64,000 nucleotides of DNA from Pseudolabrys sp. (GCA_030655215.1 JAURVZ010000048.1:97620-161619), one strand, 5' to 3'. Shown: positions 36,234 to 45,952, counted from the stretch's first letter. The notes: generated by a model not told the origin, from the letters alone. A program made the numbers and translations.

Positions 36234-37076
36234 TCAGGCGTCCTCGCCGGCTTTTGAATTTCTGAACAGCTCGCGCAGGATCCGCCCTTCGAGCTGGGCG
36301 ACTTCCACCGAGCCGCGCTCACGCGGACGTGGCAGATCGACAGAGAGATCCATGGCGATCTCGCCCTCTTCGATGATCAGGACACGGTCAGCCAAGGTCA
36401 CCGCTTCGGCGACATCGTGCGTGACCATGATCGCGGTGAAGCCCTGATCGACCCAGACTTGCCCCAGCAGCTTCTGCATCGAGATGCGCGTCAGCGCGTC
36501 AAGCGCGCCGAGCGGCTCGTCGAAAGCGAGCACGCGCGGATTGCTGACCAAAGCGCGCGCCAGAGCGACGCGCTGCTTCTGGCCGCCGGACAGAACCGCC
36601 GGCCAGTCATCACGGCGGGTTTCCAGACCGACATTGCGCAGCGCGTCGAGCGCAAGCGCGCGGCCTTCCGGCGTGCCACGCTTGTCGCCGAGGCCGACCT
36701 CGACATTCGAAAGGACCGACGCCCAGGGCAGCAGGCGTGGCTCCTGAAACATGACGCGGACGGCGCTCTTGTCCGGCTTCGCATCGTTGCGCTCGCCGAA
36801 CCAGAATTGCCCGCCGCTCGCCTGATCGAGATTGAGCAACAGACGCAGCAAGGTGCTCTTGCCGCAGCCACTGCGGCCAACAATGGCAACGAACTGCCCG
36901 GCCGGGACGTGGAAGTCGAGGCCACGCAGCACGCGGTTATCGCCGAAGGATTTCTCCAGCCCCTGCGCCGTGATCGACAGGCCGCGCGACGTATCGGCCG
37001 GCACCAATGCCTGCGGCGCCAGTTCGGTCACATTATCGAATCGTTTCAGCGCATGAACGGTCACGTTCGACCTCAT
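36234..37076 (-). CDS. ssuB: aliphatic sulfonate ABC transporter ATPase
   Basis: A 280-residue NitT/TauB/SsuB-type ATPase. Walker [10 protein letters not shown] (67-75), Q-loop [10 protein letters not shown], signature [15 protein letters not shown], Walker [13 protein letters not shown] and the switch VTHDVAEAV are all intact. A ~35-residue N-terminal extension precedes the ABC domain. The ATG at 37076 overlaps the ssuC stop by ATGA. It energises uptake with SsuA and SsuC at the inner membrane. Confidence 0.92.
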   Translation of the reverse strand: MRSNVTVHALKRFDNVTELAPQALVPADTSRGLSITAQGLEKSFGDNRVLRGLDFHVPAGQFVAIVGRSGCGKSTLLRLLLNLDQASGGQFWFGERNDAKPDKSAVRVMFQEPRLLPWASVLSNVEVGLGDKRGTPEGRALALDALRNVGLETRRDDWPAVLSGGQKQRVALARALVSNPRVLAFDEPLGALDALTRISMQKLLGQVWVDQGFTAIMVTHDVAEAVTLADRVLIIEEGEIAMDLSVDLPRPRERGSVEVAQLEGRILRELFRNSKAGEDA

Positions 37077-37849
37077 CGTTTCTGAAAGGCAGGATGCCAG
37101 CCGAGGCAAAGCCGCTCGAGCAGGCGGGCCGTGCTGTCGGCGAGTTTGCCGAGCAGCGCGTAAATGAGAATGCTGAGCACGACGATGTCGACCAGCAGGA
37201 ATTCACGCGCCTGCATCGCCATGTAGCCAATGCCGGATGACGCGGCGATGGTCTCGGCGACGATCAAGGTCAGCCACATGATGCCGAGCGCATAGCGTAA
37301 GCCGACAAAGATCGACGGCAACGCCCCCGGCAGATAAACGCGCCAGAAAAGGGCGCCCCGCGTCATGCCGTAGGTCTGCCCCATCTCGACGAGCTGCGCA
37401 TCGACGGTGCGGATGCCGTGCTGGGTGTTGATGTAGATCGGGAAGAACACGCCGAGCGCGACCAGAAAGATCTTGGCCGTCTCATCAATGCCGAACCAGA
37501 GGATGACCAATGGGATCAGTGCCAGATGCGGCACATTGCGGATCATCTGCAACGTGCTGTCGAGGAAGCGCTCCGAGCGTCGCGACAGGCCATTGGCCAG
37601 GCCCAGCGCGAAGCCGATACCGCCGCCAATGGCGAAGCCGACCAGCGCGCGCCAGAAACTGACCCAGATGTTCTTGGCCAATTCGCCATTGAGCAGAACC
37701 TTCCAGCCGGCGAGGATGACATCGGTCGGCGCCGGCAGGACGCGGCCGGGAATGAAGCCGATCGAGGACAGCACCTGCCACACGACGAGGATGCCGATCG
37801 GCAATATCCATTGCGTCAGATTGCTGAATTTTTCCGCAGGAGCACTCAT
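37073..37849 (-). CDS. ssuC: aliphatic sulfonate ABC transporter permease
   Basis: A 258-residue inner-membrane permease of the BPD/TauC type. About six helices are visible ([19 protein letters not shown] first). The EAA-loop equivalent is the segment [23 protein letters not shown], written here in two parts: [11 protein letters not shown] and [11 protein letters not shown]. It overlaps ssuD upstream and ssuB downstream by ATGA, showing tight translational coupling. Confidence 0.92.
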   Translation of the reverse strand: MSAPAEKFSNLTQWILPIGILVVWQVLSSIGFIPGRVLPAPTDVILAGWKVLLNGELAKNIWVSFWRALVGFAIGGGIGFALGLANGLSRRSERFLDSTLQMIRNVPHLALIPLVILWFGIDETAKIFLVALGVFFPIYINTQHGIRTVDAQLVEMGQTYGMTRGALFWRVYLPGALPSIFVGLRYALGIMWLTLIVAETIAASSGIGYMAMQAREFLLVDIVVLSILIYALLGKLADSTARLLERLCLGWHPAFQKR

Positions 37850-39021
37850 GACGCTGCAGTCTGTTTCGGCGCCGGCCGGTGATCATTAGCGATGGTCTCG
37901 CCGAACGGGCCGCCATTGAACGCCTTCGCCTTGTCCAAGGTGGCGTGCTTCAGCGGCAGCAGCGGGAAGACCAGTTCGGCAAAACGATAGGCTTCCTCGA
38001 GATGCGGATAGCCGGACAGAATGAACGTATCGATGCCGACGCTCATGTATTCCTTGATGCGCGCGGCGACGGTCTGCGGATCGCCGACCAATGCCGTACC
38101 GGCGCCGCCGCGCACAAGGCCGACACCCGCCCACAGGTTCGGGCTGACTTCAAGCTTGTCGCGACGGCCGCCATGCAATTCCGCCATGCGGCGCTGCCCG
38201 ACCGAATCCATGCGCGAGAACACCGCTTGCGCCTTGGCGATGGTGTCGTCGCTAACATGGCTGATCAGTTGATCGGCAGCGGCCCAGGCCTGCTCATTGG
38301 TTTCACGGACGATGACATGCAGGCGAATGCCGAAGGACACCTTGCGGCCCTTGGCCTTGGCCAGAACATCGACAGCATTGAGCTTCTCGGCTACCAGTGC
38401 CGGCGGTTCGCCCCAGGTGAGATATTTGTCGACGATCTCGGACGCGACCTCGGTGCCGGCGCCCGACGAGCCGCCGAAATACAGCGGCGGGTGCGGCTGC
38501 TGATACGGCGCGAACAGCAAGCGGCCGTCCTCGATGGCGATGTGCTTGCCTTTGAAATTGACGGTCTCGCCGGCGAGCAACTGCTTGTAGACCAGCAGGA
38601 ATTCGCGGGTGACCTCGTAACGCTCGTCATGCGACAGGAAAATGCCGTCGCCTTTGTTCTCGGCCGGATCGCCGCCGGTGACGACATTGATCAGCAAACG
38701 GCCATTGGAGATGCGGTCCAGCGTCGCCGTCATGCGCGCGGCAACGGTCGGCGACTGCAAGCCCGGACGCACCGCGACAAGATAACGAAGCTGACGCGTC
38801 AGCGGTACCAGCGCCGATGCGACGACCCATGAGTCTTCGCAGCTACGGCCGGTCGGCAGCAACACGCCGTAATAGCCGAGGTCGTCCGCCGCCTGCGCGA
38901 TCTGCCGCAAGTAGTTGATGTCGACGGGACGGCCGCCAATTTCCGTGCCGAGATACCTGCCGTCGCCATGCGTCGGCAGGAACCAGAGGACATTGGCGCT
39001 GGCTGGCGCGGCGATGCTCAT
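37846..39021 (-). CDS. ssuD: FMNH2-dependent alkanesulfonate monooxygenase
   Basis: A 391-residue bacterial-luciferase-like enzyme that cleaves alkanesulfonates to aldehyde and sulfite with FMNH2 and O2. It shows [16 protein letters not shown] at the N terminus, [20 protein letters not shown] with the conserved Cys, [19 protein letters not shown] and [15 protein letters not shown] near the end. Length matches E. coli SsuD. FMNH2 should come from the flavin reductase at the operon end. Confidence 0.95.
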   Translation of the reverse strand: MSIAAPASANVLWFLPTHGDGRYLGTEIGGRPVDINYLRQIAQAADDLGYYGVLLPTGRSCEDSWVVASALVPLTRQLRYLVAVRPGLQSPTVAARMTATLDRISNGRLLINVVTGGDPAENKGDGIFLSHDERYEVTREFLLVYKQLLAGETVNFKGKHIAIEDGRLLFAPYQQPHPPLYFGGSSGAGTEVASEIVDKYLTWGEPPALVAEKLNAVDVLAKAKGRKVSFGIRLHVIVRETNEQAWAAADQLISHVSDDTIAKAQAVFSRMDSVGQRRMAELHGGRRDKLEVSPNLWAGVGLVRGGAGTALVGDPQTVAARIKEYMSVGIDTFILSGYPHLEEAYRFAELVFPLLPLKHATLDKAKAFNGGPFGETIANDHRPAPKQTAAS

Positions 39022-39965
39022 GAGCCTGCTTTCCGCACGATGGTCGAGACGACGATCGGCTTCGGCAACAGGCCAAGCGCGAAGAACGTGTCGGCGATGC
39101 TCTGTTGTTCCGCAACCACCTTGGCGTCGAGCGGCTTGATGCCATAAGTCTGACGCCCGAGCGCGATTTCCAGCACAGGGGCGGGAATGCCGATGCCGGC
39201 GCTGAGTTCTTCGGCAACCGCCTTGTCGCGGCCCTTGGCCCAGGCATCGATCTCGGCAATCGCCGCGATGATGGCGTCGATCACTTGCGGATTGGCGTCG
39301 GAGAACTTCTGCGCAGCGAGATAGAACTGGTGATTGGAAGCGAGCCCAGTGCCGTCCGCCAATGTGCGCGCCTTGGTGGCGACCTCAGCGGCGGCCTGGA
39401 ACGGATCCCAGATCACCCAGGCATCGACCACGCCCTTCTCGAAGGCAGCGCGGGCATCGGCCGGAGCAAGGAAGACCGTTTCGATGTCGGTGTATTTCAG
39501 ACCGGCCTTCTCCAGCGCCTTGACGAGAAGATAGTGGACGTTCGAACCCTTGTTGAGCGCGACCTTCTTGCCCTTGAGCTCAGCGACCGTCTTGATCGGT
39601 GAATCCTTCGGCACCAGAATCGCCTCGCCTTTCGGCGCCGGCGGCTCATGCGCGACGTAGAGGAATTGCGCGCCGGCGGCCTGGCCGAAAATCGGCGGCG
39701 CTTCGCCGGCGTGACCGAAATCAATGGCGCCGACGTTCAAAGCCTCGAGCAGCGGCGGGCCTGACGGAAACTCTTTCCATTCAACCTTGAAGCCGAGCGG
39801 CGCCAGCTTCTTCTCAAGGCCGCCTTTGCCCTTCAGCAAAATGACATTGCCGTATTTCTGATAACCGACGCGGACAATTTTGTCCTGCGCATGCGCAACG
39901 CTGAGCCCTGCGCTGAACACTGCGGCGGCGGCAAGTGCGACGATCAATTTGGCCGTGCGTATCAT
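39018..39965 (-). CDS. ssuA: sulfonate ABC transporter substrate-binding protein
   Basis: A 315-residue periplasmic protein. The ATG at 39965 follows AAAGGATCAGTC and gives a signal peptide ([20 protein letters not shown]). The mature part shows [57 protein letters not shown] and [13 protein letters not shown], all typical of SsuA. First gene of ssuADCB; its stop overlaps the ssuD start. Confidence 0.93.
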   Translation of the reverse strand: MIRTAKLIVALAAAAVFSAGLSVAHAQDKIVRVGYQKYGNVILLKGKGGLEKKLAPLGFKVEWKEFPSGPPLLEALNVGAIDFGHAGEAPPIFGQAAGAQFLYVAHEPPAPKGEAILVPKDSPIKTVAELKGKKVALNKGSNVHYLLVKALEKAGLKYTDIETVFLAPADARAAFEKGVVDAWVIWDPFQAAAEVATKARTLADGTGLASNHQFYLAAQKFSDANPQVIDAIIAAIAEIDAWAKGRDKAVAEELSAGIGIPAPVLEIALGRQTYGIKPLDAKVVAEQQSIADTFFALGLLPKPIVVSTIVRKAGS

Positions 39966-40020
39966 GACTGATCCTTTGCGACGACAATGAAATGAGAGAG
40001 ATGTTGTTGAGGCGCTTGCG

Positions 40021-40362
40021 TCACCAGCCCGCGCTTTGGCGCAGATACGAAAGGGCCAGCCAGACATCGAGCAAGACAGCGAACGCCAAGAGCCAAGGCG
40101 AAGCGCGCAGCCAACGCCGGGCCAGTGGCGACCACGACGAGGCCAGCTCCACGGCAGCGATCGCGCATCCGACAACGGCAAAGGCCGCTGCCGCCGAATA
40201 AAACCAGACGCCTGTGAAGCCGTGCGGCACCAGGAAAATCAACAGAGCGAGAGCAAACCACGACAGGCTGGCGAGCGACGCTGTCAAGGCAACGTCATCG
40301 CCGCGCTCGAACGCCGTCTCATTGATTTCGGACGCATCGATGGTTTTGTTTGTTGTGCTCAT
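40021..40362 (-). CDS. small membrane protein upstream of ssuA
   Basis: A 113-residue protein with an acidic N terminus (STTNKTIDASEINETAFERG) and three likely helices: SLSWFALALLIFLVPHGF, FYSAAAAFAVVGCAIAAVEL and SPWLLAFAVLLDVWLALSYL. No family recognised. It ends 55 bases before ssuA on the same strand, so it may be the first gene of the sulfonate operon. An ATG one codon earlier (40365) is equally possible. The next 200 bases contain the divergent promoters. Confidence 0.6.
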   Translation of the reverse strand: MSTTNKTIDASEINETAFERGDDVALTASLASLSWFALALLIFLVPHGFTGVWFYSAAAAFAVVGCAIAAVELASSWSPLARRWLRASPWLLAFAVLLDVWLALSYLRQSAGW

Positions 40363-40567
40363 CATGCTGATAAGACTAGGCGCGCGTTGATTTCAGTCAA
40401 TTTTCTTTATTGGCGCATATGGAGAAGCACTCTCTCTTTTTGCGCGTGCAGGGAGACGATCATTGCTTTGTTGTGGCGGATGCTCGACATCGCGGATTTT
40501 GCAGGCGTAGCATCGCGGTAACGCACGCCCTTCGGATTCAACAATCGTCATCAACACAAGGTGTCTC

Positions 40568-41527
40568 ATGTCCATCTCATTCGCCCGCCGTGGCGTTCTT
40601 GCTCTGGCGCTCCTGTTGCCCGCGTCGATCGCTTTCGCGCAAAGCGCGCAGCCGCAGCACACATTCCGCGTCGGCTTCCAGCGTTCATCGACATTGACGG
40701 CCATCCTGAAGGCCAATGGCGAACTCGAGAAGGCGCTGAAGCCGCTTGGCGTCAATGTCACCTGGCATGAATTCACCAGCGGTCTGCCGCAGCTTGAAGC
40801 GCTTAATGTCGGCAGCATCGACTTCAGCGCCGATGTCGCCGACACGGTGCCGATCTTCGCACAAGCGGCCGGCGCCAAGCTGGCTTATGTCGCCGAAGAA
40901 GCGGCTTCGCCAACCGCGCAAGCGATCATTGTGCGCGAGGGTTCGCCGATCAAAACGCTCGCCGATTTGAAGGGCAAGAAGGTCGCCGTCACCAAAGGCG
41001 CCGGCAGCCACTATCTTCTCGTTGTTGCGCTGAGCAGCGCCAAGCTCAGCTTTAAGGATATTTCGCCGGCCTATCTCACCGCCGCTGACGGCCGCGCCGC
41101 TTTCGTCAGCAACAATGTCGATGCCTGGGTGGCCTGGGACCCGTTCCTCACCAGCGCGGTGCGCCAGACAAAGGCGACCGTGCTCGCCGACGGCAATGAA
41201 CTGGCCAGCTACAAGCGTTACTACCTTGCGGCGGAAAGCTATGCGCAGACGCGCGGCGATGTGCTCAAGGTCGTTTATGCCAAGCTGGCGGAGACCGGCG
41301 CTTGGGTGAAGGCCAATCCGAAGGAAGCGGCCACCTTGCTCTCCGGCATCTGGGGCATCGACGCCGCCACTGTCGAGGAAGCCAACAGCCACCGCAGCTA
41401 CAAGGTCGGCGTCGTCACCCGTGACGGCCTGTCCGAACAGCAGAAGATCGCCGACATCTTCCAGGGCGAAGGCCTGATCCCGAATAAAGTCGACGCCAGC
41501 GCCGTGAAAATCTGGCAGCCGAATTAA
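40568..41527 (+). CDS. second sulfonate-type ABC substrate-binding protein
   Basis: A 319-residue SsuA-family periplasmic protein with signal peptide RRGVLALALLLPASIAFAQS. Mature motifs include FRVGFQRSSTLTAILKANG, HEFTSGLPQLEALNVGSIDF, DLKGKKVAVTKGAGSHYLL and VDAWVAWDPFLTSAV. It lacks its own permease and ATPase nearby and probably feeds the divergent SsuCB or another transporter. A terminator separates it from the monooxygenase gene. Confidence 0.9.
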   Translation: MSISFARRGVLALALLLPASIAFAQSAQPQHTFRVGFQRSSTLTAILKANGELEKALKPLGVNVTWHEFTSGLPQLEALNVGSIDFSADVADTVPIFAQAAGAKLAYVAEEAASPTAQAIIVREGSPIKTLADLKGKKVAVTKGAGSHYLLVVALSSAKLSFKDISPAYLTAADGRAAFVSNNVDAWVAWDPFLTSAVRQTKATVLADGNELASYKRYYLAAESYAQTRGDVLKVVYAKLAETGAWVKANPKEAATLLSGIWGIDAATVEEANSHRSYKVGVVTRDGLSEQQKIADIFQGEGLIPNKVDASAVKIWQPN

Positions 41528-41548
41528 ACGTCCCTATATCGCAAACTG

Positions 41549-41582
41549 ACAGGCGCCGGTGCCCTGCACTGGCGCCTGTTTT
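41549..41582 (+). terminator. intrinsic terminator after the second sulfonate-binding gene
   Basis: ACAGGCGCC (41549-41557) pairs perfectly with GGCGCCTGT (41571-41579), loop of 13, followed by TTTT. It may act as a partial stop, since the next gene starts only 20 bases later with its own GGGGA ribosome site. Confidence 0.8.
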
Positions 41583-41602
41583 ACAGGTGAAACGGGGACG
41601 AC

Positions 41603-42925
41603 ATGAGCACGAAGCGGCAACTCAAGCTCGGCGCCTTCATGCGCCCGGTCAGCATCCATACCGGCGCGTGGCGCTATCCGGGCGCCTTTCCCGACGCCAA
41701 TTTCAATCTCAAGCACCTGACGCGGTTCATCCAGACTTTGGAGCGTGGCAAATTCGACGCCTTCTTCATGGCCGATCATCTGGCCGTGTTGAACATGCCG
41801 GTCGAGGCGCTGCGGCGCAGCCACACCGTGACCTCGTTCGAGCCGTTCACATTGCTGTCGGCGCTGGCCATGGTGACCGAGCGCATCGGCCTGGTGGCGA
41901 CAGCCTCGACCACCTTCGACGCGCCGTTCCATGTCGCGCGCCGCTTTGCCTCGCTCGATCATATTAGCGGCGGCCGGGCCGGCTGGAACATCGTCACCAC
42001 ATCGAATCCGGATGCCGCGCTGAATTTCGGCATGACCGATCACATGGAGCACGGTGAGCGCTATCGCCGCGCGCGCGAATTCTACGATGTCGTCACCGGC
42101 CTGTGGGACAGCTTCGCCGACGATGCTTTCATCCGCGATGTCGACAGCGGCATCTTCTTCGATCCGGACAAGATGCACGCGCTCAATCACAAGGGCGAGT
42201 TCCTGTCGGTGCGCGGGCCGCTCAATATTGCGCGGCCCGTGCAAGGCTGGCCGGTGATCGTGCAAGCCGGTGCGTCTGAGCCGGGCCGCCAGTTGGCAGC
42301 CGAGACTGCCGAGGTCGTGTTTGCCGGAGCGACGCGGCTTGCCGATGGCCAGAAATTCTATGCCGACATCAAGGCGCGCGTCGAAAAGGCCGGACGCTCG
42401 CGCGACCACTTGAAGATACTTCCCGGCGCGTTCGTTGTCATTGGCGACAGCCTCGATGAGGCGAAAGAGAAGCGCGCGCTGCTCGACAGCGGTGTGCATT
42501 ACGACAGCGCGTTGGCGTCGTTGTCCATCGCCATCGGCGTTGATGCATCGGGCTTTGACCCGGACGGCCCATTGCCGGAGCTGCCGGAAACCAATGCCAG
42601 CAAGAGCGGGCAAGCGCGCGTCGTTGAACTGGCCAAGCGCGAGAATCTCACCGTGCGGCAGCTGGCGCAGCGGCTTGGCGGCTATGGCGGCGTTGCTTTT
42701 GTCGGCACGCCGGTGAGCATTGCCGATGAGATGCAGGAATGGCTGGAGACGGAAGGCAGCGACGGCTTCAATGTCATGTTCCCGTATTTGCCAGGCGGCC
42801 TCGATGACTTCGTCAACCTCGTCGTGCCGGAGCTGCAACGGCGCGGCATCTTCCGCACGGAGTATGAAGGCACTACCTTGCGCGAGAATCTCGGACTGCC
42901 GCGGCCGAAGAACCGCTTCTTCTGA
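41603..42925 (+). CDS. NtaA/SnaA/DszA-family FMN-dependent monooxygenase
   Basis: A 440-residue flavin monooxygenase of the luciferase-like group that uses FMNH2 from a separate reductase. It has LKLGAFMRPVSIHTGAWRYP, FDAFFMADHLAVLN, SGGRAGWNIVTTSNPDAALN, RAREFYDVVTGLWDSF and VIVQAGASEPGRQLAAETAEV, all characteristic. Members attack nitrilotriacetate, dibenzothiophene sulfone or sulfonates. Placement beside sulfonate genes suggests release of sulfur from an organosulfur compound, but the substrate cannot be named. Confidence 0.9.
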   Translation: MSTKRQLKLGAFMRPVSIHTGAWRYPGAFPDANFNLKHLTRFIQTLERGKFDAFFMADHLAVLNMPVEALRRSHTVTSFEPFTLLSALAMVTERIGLVATASTTFDAPFHVARRFASLDHISGGRAGWNIVTTSNPDAALNFGMTDHMEHGERYRRAREFYDVVTGLWDSFADDAFIRDVDSGIFFDPDKMHALNHKGEFLSVRGPLNIARPVQGWPVIVQAGASEPGRQLAAETAEVVFAGATRLADGQKFYADIKARVEKAGRSRDHLKILPGAFVVIGDSLDEAKEKRALLDSGVHYDSALASLSIAIGVDASGFDPDGPLPELPETNASKSGQARVVELAKRENLTVRQLAQRLGGYGGVAFVGTPVSIADEMQEWLETEGSDGFNVMFPYLPGGLDDFVNLVVPELQRRGIFRTEYEGTTLRENLGLPRPKNRFF

Positions 42926-43087
42926 TGAACACCGCGCGCATGCGGGAATGACATGCGCCAGCAATGCTTGCGCGCGGGCCAAACATTTTCAAAATTGAAA
43001 ATTACCGGCAATCCTTGTCTTATTTTCACGCCCGCTGTTGACGCTCACAAACCGCTATGGCGATGTAGCCAAGCCCGATCATGGCGG

Positions 43088-43141
43088 GCCGCGGGATTTG
43101 TTGGAGCAGCTTGCACCGCGTCACGAATGCTAAAAGCGCCA
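43088..43141 (+). promoter_or_regulatory. probable SAM-II-type riboswitch upstream of metNIQ
   Basis: The short leader has the ordered SAM-II core: P1 5' arm CGCGG (43090-43094), GATTTG (43095-43100), GCTTGCA (43109-43115), P1 3' arm CCGCG (43116-43120), and GCTAAA (43129-43134). Possible pseudoknot pairs are AGCA (43105-43108) with TGCT (43128-43131) and GG (43103-43104) with CC (43139-43140). The joining segment before GCTAAA is 8 nt, shorter than in members I remember, so this may be a variant. SAM binding should repress methionine import, fitting metNIQ downstream. Confidence 0.65.
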
Positions 43142-43176
43142 CGAGACGTTTTCGTGGTTCCCGGCTGGAGATCACG

Positions 43177-43242
43177 ATGACGTTTCCGTTTCCTCCCTTG
43201 AGACTTACCTGCCGCCGTCACTGGCGGCAGGATTTTTCATGA
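43177..43242 (+). CDS. possible leader peptide between riboswitch and metN
   Basis: ATG at 43177 with GGAG seven bases upstream opens a 21-residue frame: MTFPFPPLRLTCRRHW then RQDFS and TGA. Its codons run through both arms of the terminator at 43208-43237. Translation could therefore affect whether that hairpin forms. The peptide itself has no methionine codons beyond the start. Coding status is inference. Confidence 0.4.
   Translation: MTFPFPPLRLTCRRHWRQDFS
43208..43237 (+). terminator. intrinsic terminator in the metN leader
   Basis: CCTGCCGCC (43208-43216) and GGCGGCAGG (43223-43231) form a perfect 9-bp stem with a 6-base loop, followed by ATTTTT. It stands between the riboswitch candidate and metN, so read-through must be controlled; attenuation is likely. 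Confidence 0.85.
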
Positions 43243-43324
43243 TCGACGTTTGCGGCGGATCGGCTACACTGGACTTGTGCCAGCAGGTGACCGCGTTTCA
43301 AATCAGCCCACGACTGTTGCGTCC

Positions 43325-44419
43325 ATGAATGCGCCTGTGACCCTCACGGCGCTGACGGGCCATGCCTTGCCCGCTGACGCGCTGATCCGTTTCGAGAATG
43401 CCGGCAAGAGCTATGCGAGCCGCGGCGAGGCCGCGGAGGTCACGGCCTTGCGCAATGTTGACCTGTCGATCCGCACCGGATCGATCATGGGCGTCATCGG
43501 CCGTAGCGGCGCCGGCAAGTCGACGCTCATTCGTCTCGTCAATGGCCTCGAGAAGCCGACCAGCGGCCGTGTACTGTTCGACGACGTCGATATCGGCACG
43601 CTGGAGGGCGGCAAACTGCGCCAGGCGCAGCGTTCAATCGGCATGATCTTCCAGCATTTCAACCTGCTGTCGTCGCGCACCGCCTTCGAGAATGTGGCGC
43701 TGCCGCTGGAAATCGCCGGCGCGCGCTCGGATGAAATCAAGAGCCGCGTCGAGGCCCTGCTCGAACTGGTCGGCCTCACCGACAAGCGTGATCGCTATCC
43801 GGCAGAGCTATCCGGTGGCCAGAAGCAGCGCGTCGGCATTGCCCGCGCGCTCGCCACCAAACCGAAGGCGTTGCTGTCGGACGAGGCGACGTCAGCCCTC
43901 GACCCGGAAACAACCCGCTCCATTCTCGACCTGCTTGGTACGGTGAACCGTGAGCTCGGCGTCACCATATTGCTCATCACGCATGAGATGTCGGTCATCC
44001 GCGCCATCGCCGATGAAGTGGCCGTGCTCGATGCCGGCAATGTGGTTGAGCATGGTAATGTCTATGACGTCTTCACCCAGCCGAAGCACGAAGTAACGCA
44101 ATCGTTCTTCGCCAATGACGCCGGACGGCAATTGCCGGCCTGGTTGAAAGGCAAGCTGACGCCCGAGCGCGTGGCAGGCGGCCAGACCGTCATCCGCATT
44201 ACATTCCGTGGCGCCTACGCCAATGAAGCGGTGCTGTCGAAGCTGACGCGCGACCTTCAGATCGACGTCAACATCATCAGCGGCACGATCGACACGATTT
44301 CCGGCAAGCCATTCGGCTGGGTCATCGCCGGCATTCCGGCGGACGCGGATGTGGCAAAGGCTCTGGATTATCTGACACGACAGGGTCTTGGCGCGGAGGT
44401 GCTCGGTCATGTCGCCTGA
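43325..44419 (+). CDS. metN: methionine ABC transporter ATPase with NIL domain
   Basis: A 364-residue ATPase of the MetNIQ importer. Walker A GRSGAGKST (59-67), Q-loop IFQHFNLLSS, signature [15 protein letters not shown], Walker B ALLSDEATSALDPE and THEMSVIRAI are intact. The C-terminal ~90 residues (TVIRITFRGAYANEAVLSKL..., VIAGIPADADVAKALDYL) are the NIL domain that binds methionine and inhibits transport. The ATG at 43325 is chosen because earlier in-frame starts are weak (TTG at 43250). It overlaps metI by 11 bases. Confidence 0.93.
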   Translation: MNAPVTLTALTGHALPADALIRFENAGKSYASRGEAAEVTALRNVDLSIRTGSIMGVIGRSGAGKSTLIRLVNGLEKPTSGRVLFDDVDIGTLEGGKLRQAQRSIGMIFQHFNLLSSRTAFENVALPLEIAGARSDEIKSRVEALLELVGLTDKRDRYPAELSGGQKQRVGIARALATKPKALLSDEATSALDPETTRSILDLLGTVNRELGVTILLITHEMSVIRAIADEVAVLDAGNVVEHGNVYDVFTQPKHEVTQSFFANDAGRQLPAWLKGKLTPERVAGGQTVIRITFRGAYANEAVLSKLTRDLQIDVNIISGTIDTISGKPFGWVIAGIPADADVAKALDYLTRQGLGAEVLGHVA

Positions 44420-45077
44420 AATCATCCGCCTCATTGTCCAGTCGACGATCGACACGCTTTACATGGTGGCGCTTGCTGTCGGCTTCGGCACACTGGTCGG
44501 CCTCCCGCTCGGCATCTTCCTCGCCACCGGTGGCAAGGGTGAATTGCTGGCGCTGCCGGGCTTGCGGTCGGCGCTCGGCTTCATTGCCAATGCGACGCGC
44601 TCAACGCCTTTCATCATTCTCGTCGTCGCCATCATCCCGTTCACGCGCCTGGTCGCCGGCACCTCGATTGGCACCAGCGCCGCCGTGGTGCCACTGACGG
44701 TCGCGGCCATCCCGTTCATCGCCCGTCTGATCGAAGCCGCCATACGCGAAGTCGATCACGGCTTGGTCGAAGCCGCGCGCGCGATGGGCGCAACGCCGCT
44801 GCAGATCGTCCGCAAGGTACTGATCCCGGAAGCGATGCCCGGCATCGTCCTTGGCCTGACACTGGCCATCGTCAACCTGATCGGCTTCTCGGCCATTGTC
44901 GGCGTCGTCGGCGGCGGCGGCCTCGGCGATCTCGGCATTCGTTACGGCTACCAGCGCTTCATGCCTGAAGTCATGCTGGCGGTCGTCGTCGTGCTCATCG
45001 TTCTGGTGCAGGGCGTGCAATCCGCTGGTGATCTGCTGTCACGACGACTTAACAAACGCAATCGTCAAACCTCGTAA
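44409..45077 (+). CDS. metI: methionine ABC transporter permease
   Basis: A 222-residue inner-membrane permease with about five helices. It shows QSTIDTLYMVALAVGFGTLV, ATRSTPFIILVVAIIPFTRL, and the ATPase-contact loop VEAARAMGATPLQIVRKVLI, followed by IVGVVGGGGLGDLGIRYGYQ near the end, all typical of MetI. Its ATG at 44409 lies within the end of metN. Confidence 0.93.
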   Translation: MSPEIIRLIVQSTIDTLYMVALAVGFGTLVGLPLGIFLATGGKGELLALPGLRSALGFIANATRSTPFIILVVAIIPFTRLVAGTSIGTSAAVVPLTVAAIPFIARLIEAAIREVDHGLVEAARAMGATPLQIVRKVLIPEAMPGIVLGLTLAIVNLIGFSAIVGVVGGGGLGDLGIRYGYQRFMPEVMLAVVVVLIVLVQGVQSAGDLLSRRLNKRNRQTS

Positions 45078-45097
45078 CTGAAAACAAGGAGACCATC

Positions 45098-45880
45098 ATG
45101 TCTGCTCGTCTTGCTACATTCGCGGCTTCACTGTCTTTGATGCTTGGCGTCAGCGCCGCCAGCGCGGAAACCATCAAGATCGGCGTCACGCCCGGCCCGC
45201 ACGCGCAGGTTCTGGAAGTCGTCAAGCCGATCGCGGCCAAGAAGGGCCTCGATATCCAGATCACCGAATTCTCCGATTACGTGATCCCGAATACCGCGCT
45301 CGACGCAGGCGAATTGCAGGCCAATTCGTTTCAGCATCAGCCGTTCCTCGACAACCAGGTCACCGATCGCAAGTTCAAGATCGAGAGCGTCGGGCTGACC
45401 TTGAACTTCCCGCTCGGCATCTATTCGAAGAAGCACAAGGACTGGAGCGGCATTCCCGCGGGCGGCACCATTGCCATCCAGAACGACCCGACCAATGGCG
45501 GCCGCACACTGCTGCTGTTGCAGGACAAGGGCATCATCAAGCTGAAGCCGGGCGTCGGCACCAAGCCGTCGGTCGCCGATATCACCGACAATCCGAAGAA
45601 GCTGAAGATCATCGAGATTGAAGCCGCGCAGACACCACGCTCGCTCGACGATGTCGACGCCGCGTCGATCAACACCAATTACGCGACGCAGGCTGGCCTG
45701 ACATTGAATGACGCCATCCTCAAGGAAGACGCCAAGGGACCTTACGTCAATGTGATCGCTGTCCGCAGCGTCGACAAGGACAAGCCGTGGGTGAAGACCC
45801 TGCTCGAGTCCTACCACTCCCCCGAGGTGAAGGCCTTCGTCAACGACAAGTTCAAGGGCGCGGTTCTGCCGAGCTGGTAG
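45098..45880 (+). CDS. metQ: methionine ABC transporter substrate-binding protein
   Basis: A 260-residue MetQ/NlpA-family periplasmic protein. It has a Sec signal peptide (LATFAASLSLMLGVSAASAE) without a lipobox, then IKIGVTPGPHAQVLEVVKPI, NTALDAGELQANSFQHQPFL, GIYSKKHKDW and AIQNDPTNGGRTLLLLQ. GGAG precedes the ATG. Many family members are lipoproteins; this one appears soluble. It is followed by a strong terminator. Confidence 0.93.
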   Translation: MSARLATFAASLSLMLGVSAASAETIKIGVTPGPHAQVLEVVKPIAAKKGLDIQITEFSDYVIPNTALDAGELQANSFQHQPFLDNQVTDRKFKIESVGLTLNFPLGIYSKKHKDWSGIPAGGTIAIQNDPTNGGRTLLLLQDKGIIKLKPGVGTKPSVADITDNPKKLKIIEIEAAQTPRSLDDVDAASINTNYATQAGLTLNDAILKEDAKGPYVNVIAVRSVDKDKPWVKTLLESYHSPEVKAFVNDKFKGAVLPSW

Positions 45881-45907
45881 ACGGCCGTCTGAGTTGCAAA
45901 AAACAAA

Positions 45908-45938
45908 GGCCCGGCCGCACAATGCGGCCGGGCCTTTT
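45908..45938 (+). terminator. bidirectional terminator between metQ and a hydrolase gene
   Basis: A perfect 12-bp stem GGCCCGGCCGCA / TGCGGCCGGGCC (45908-45919, 45923-45934) with loop CAA and TTTT after it. The A-rich stretch before the stem gives a T run on the other strand, so it can end both convergent transcripts. Confidence 0.92.
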
Positions 45939-45952
45939 CCGTTTCAGACCGA

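Noticed and set aside
41534..42982. 482-codon minus-strand frame opposite the monooxygenase
   Set aside because: Shadow of a well-supported gene.
43139..43157. Hairpin CCACGA/TCGTGG after the riboswitch core
   Set aside because: No T run, so not called as a terminator; may be part of riboswitch folding.
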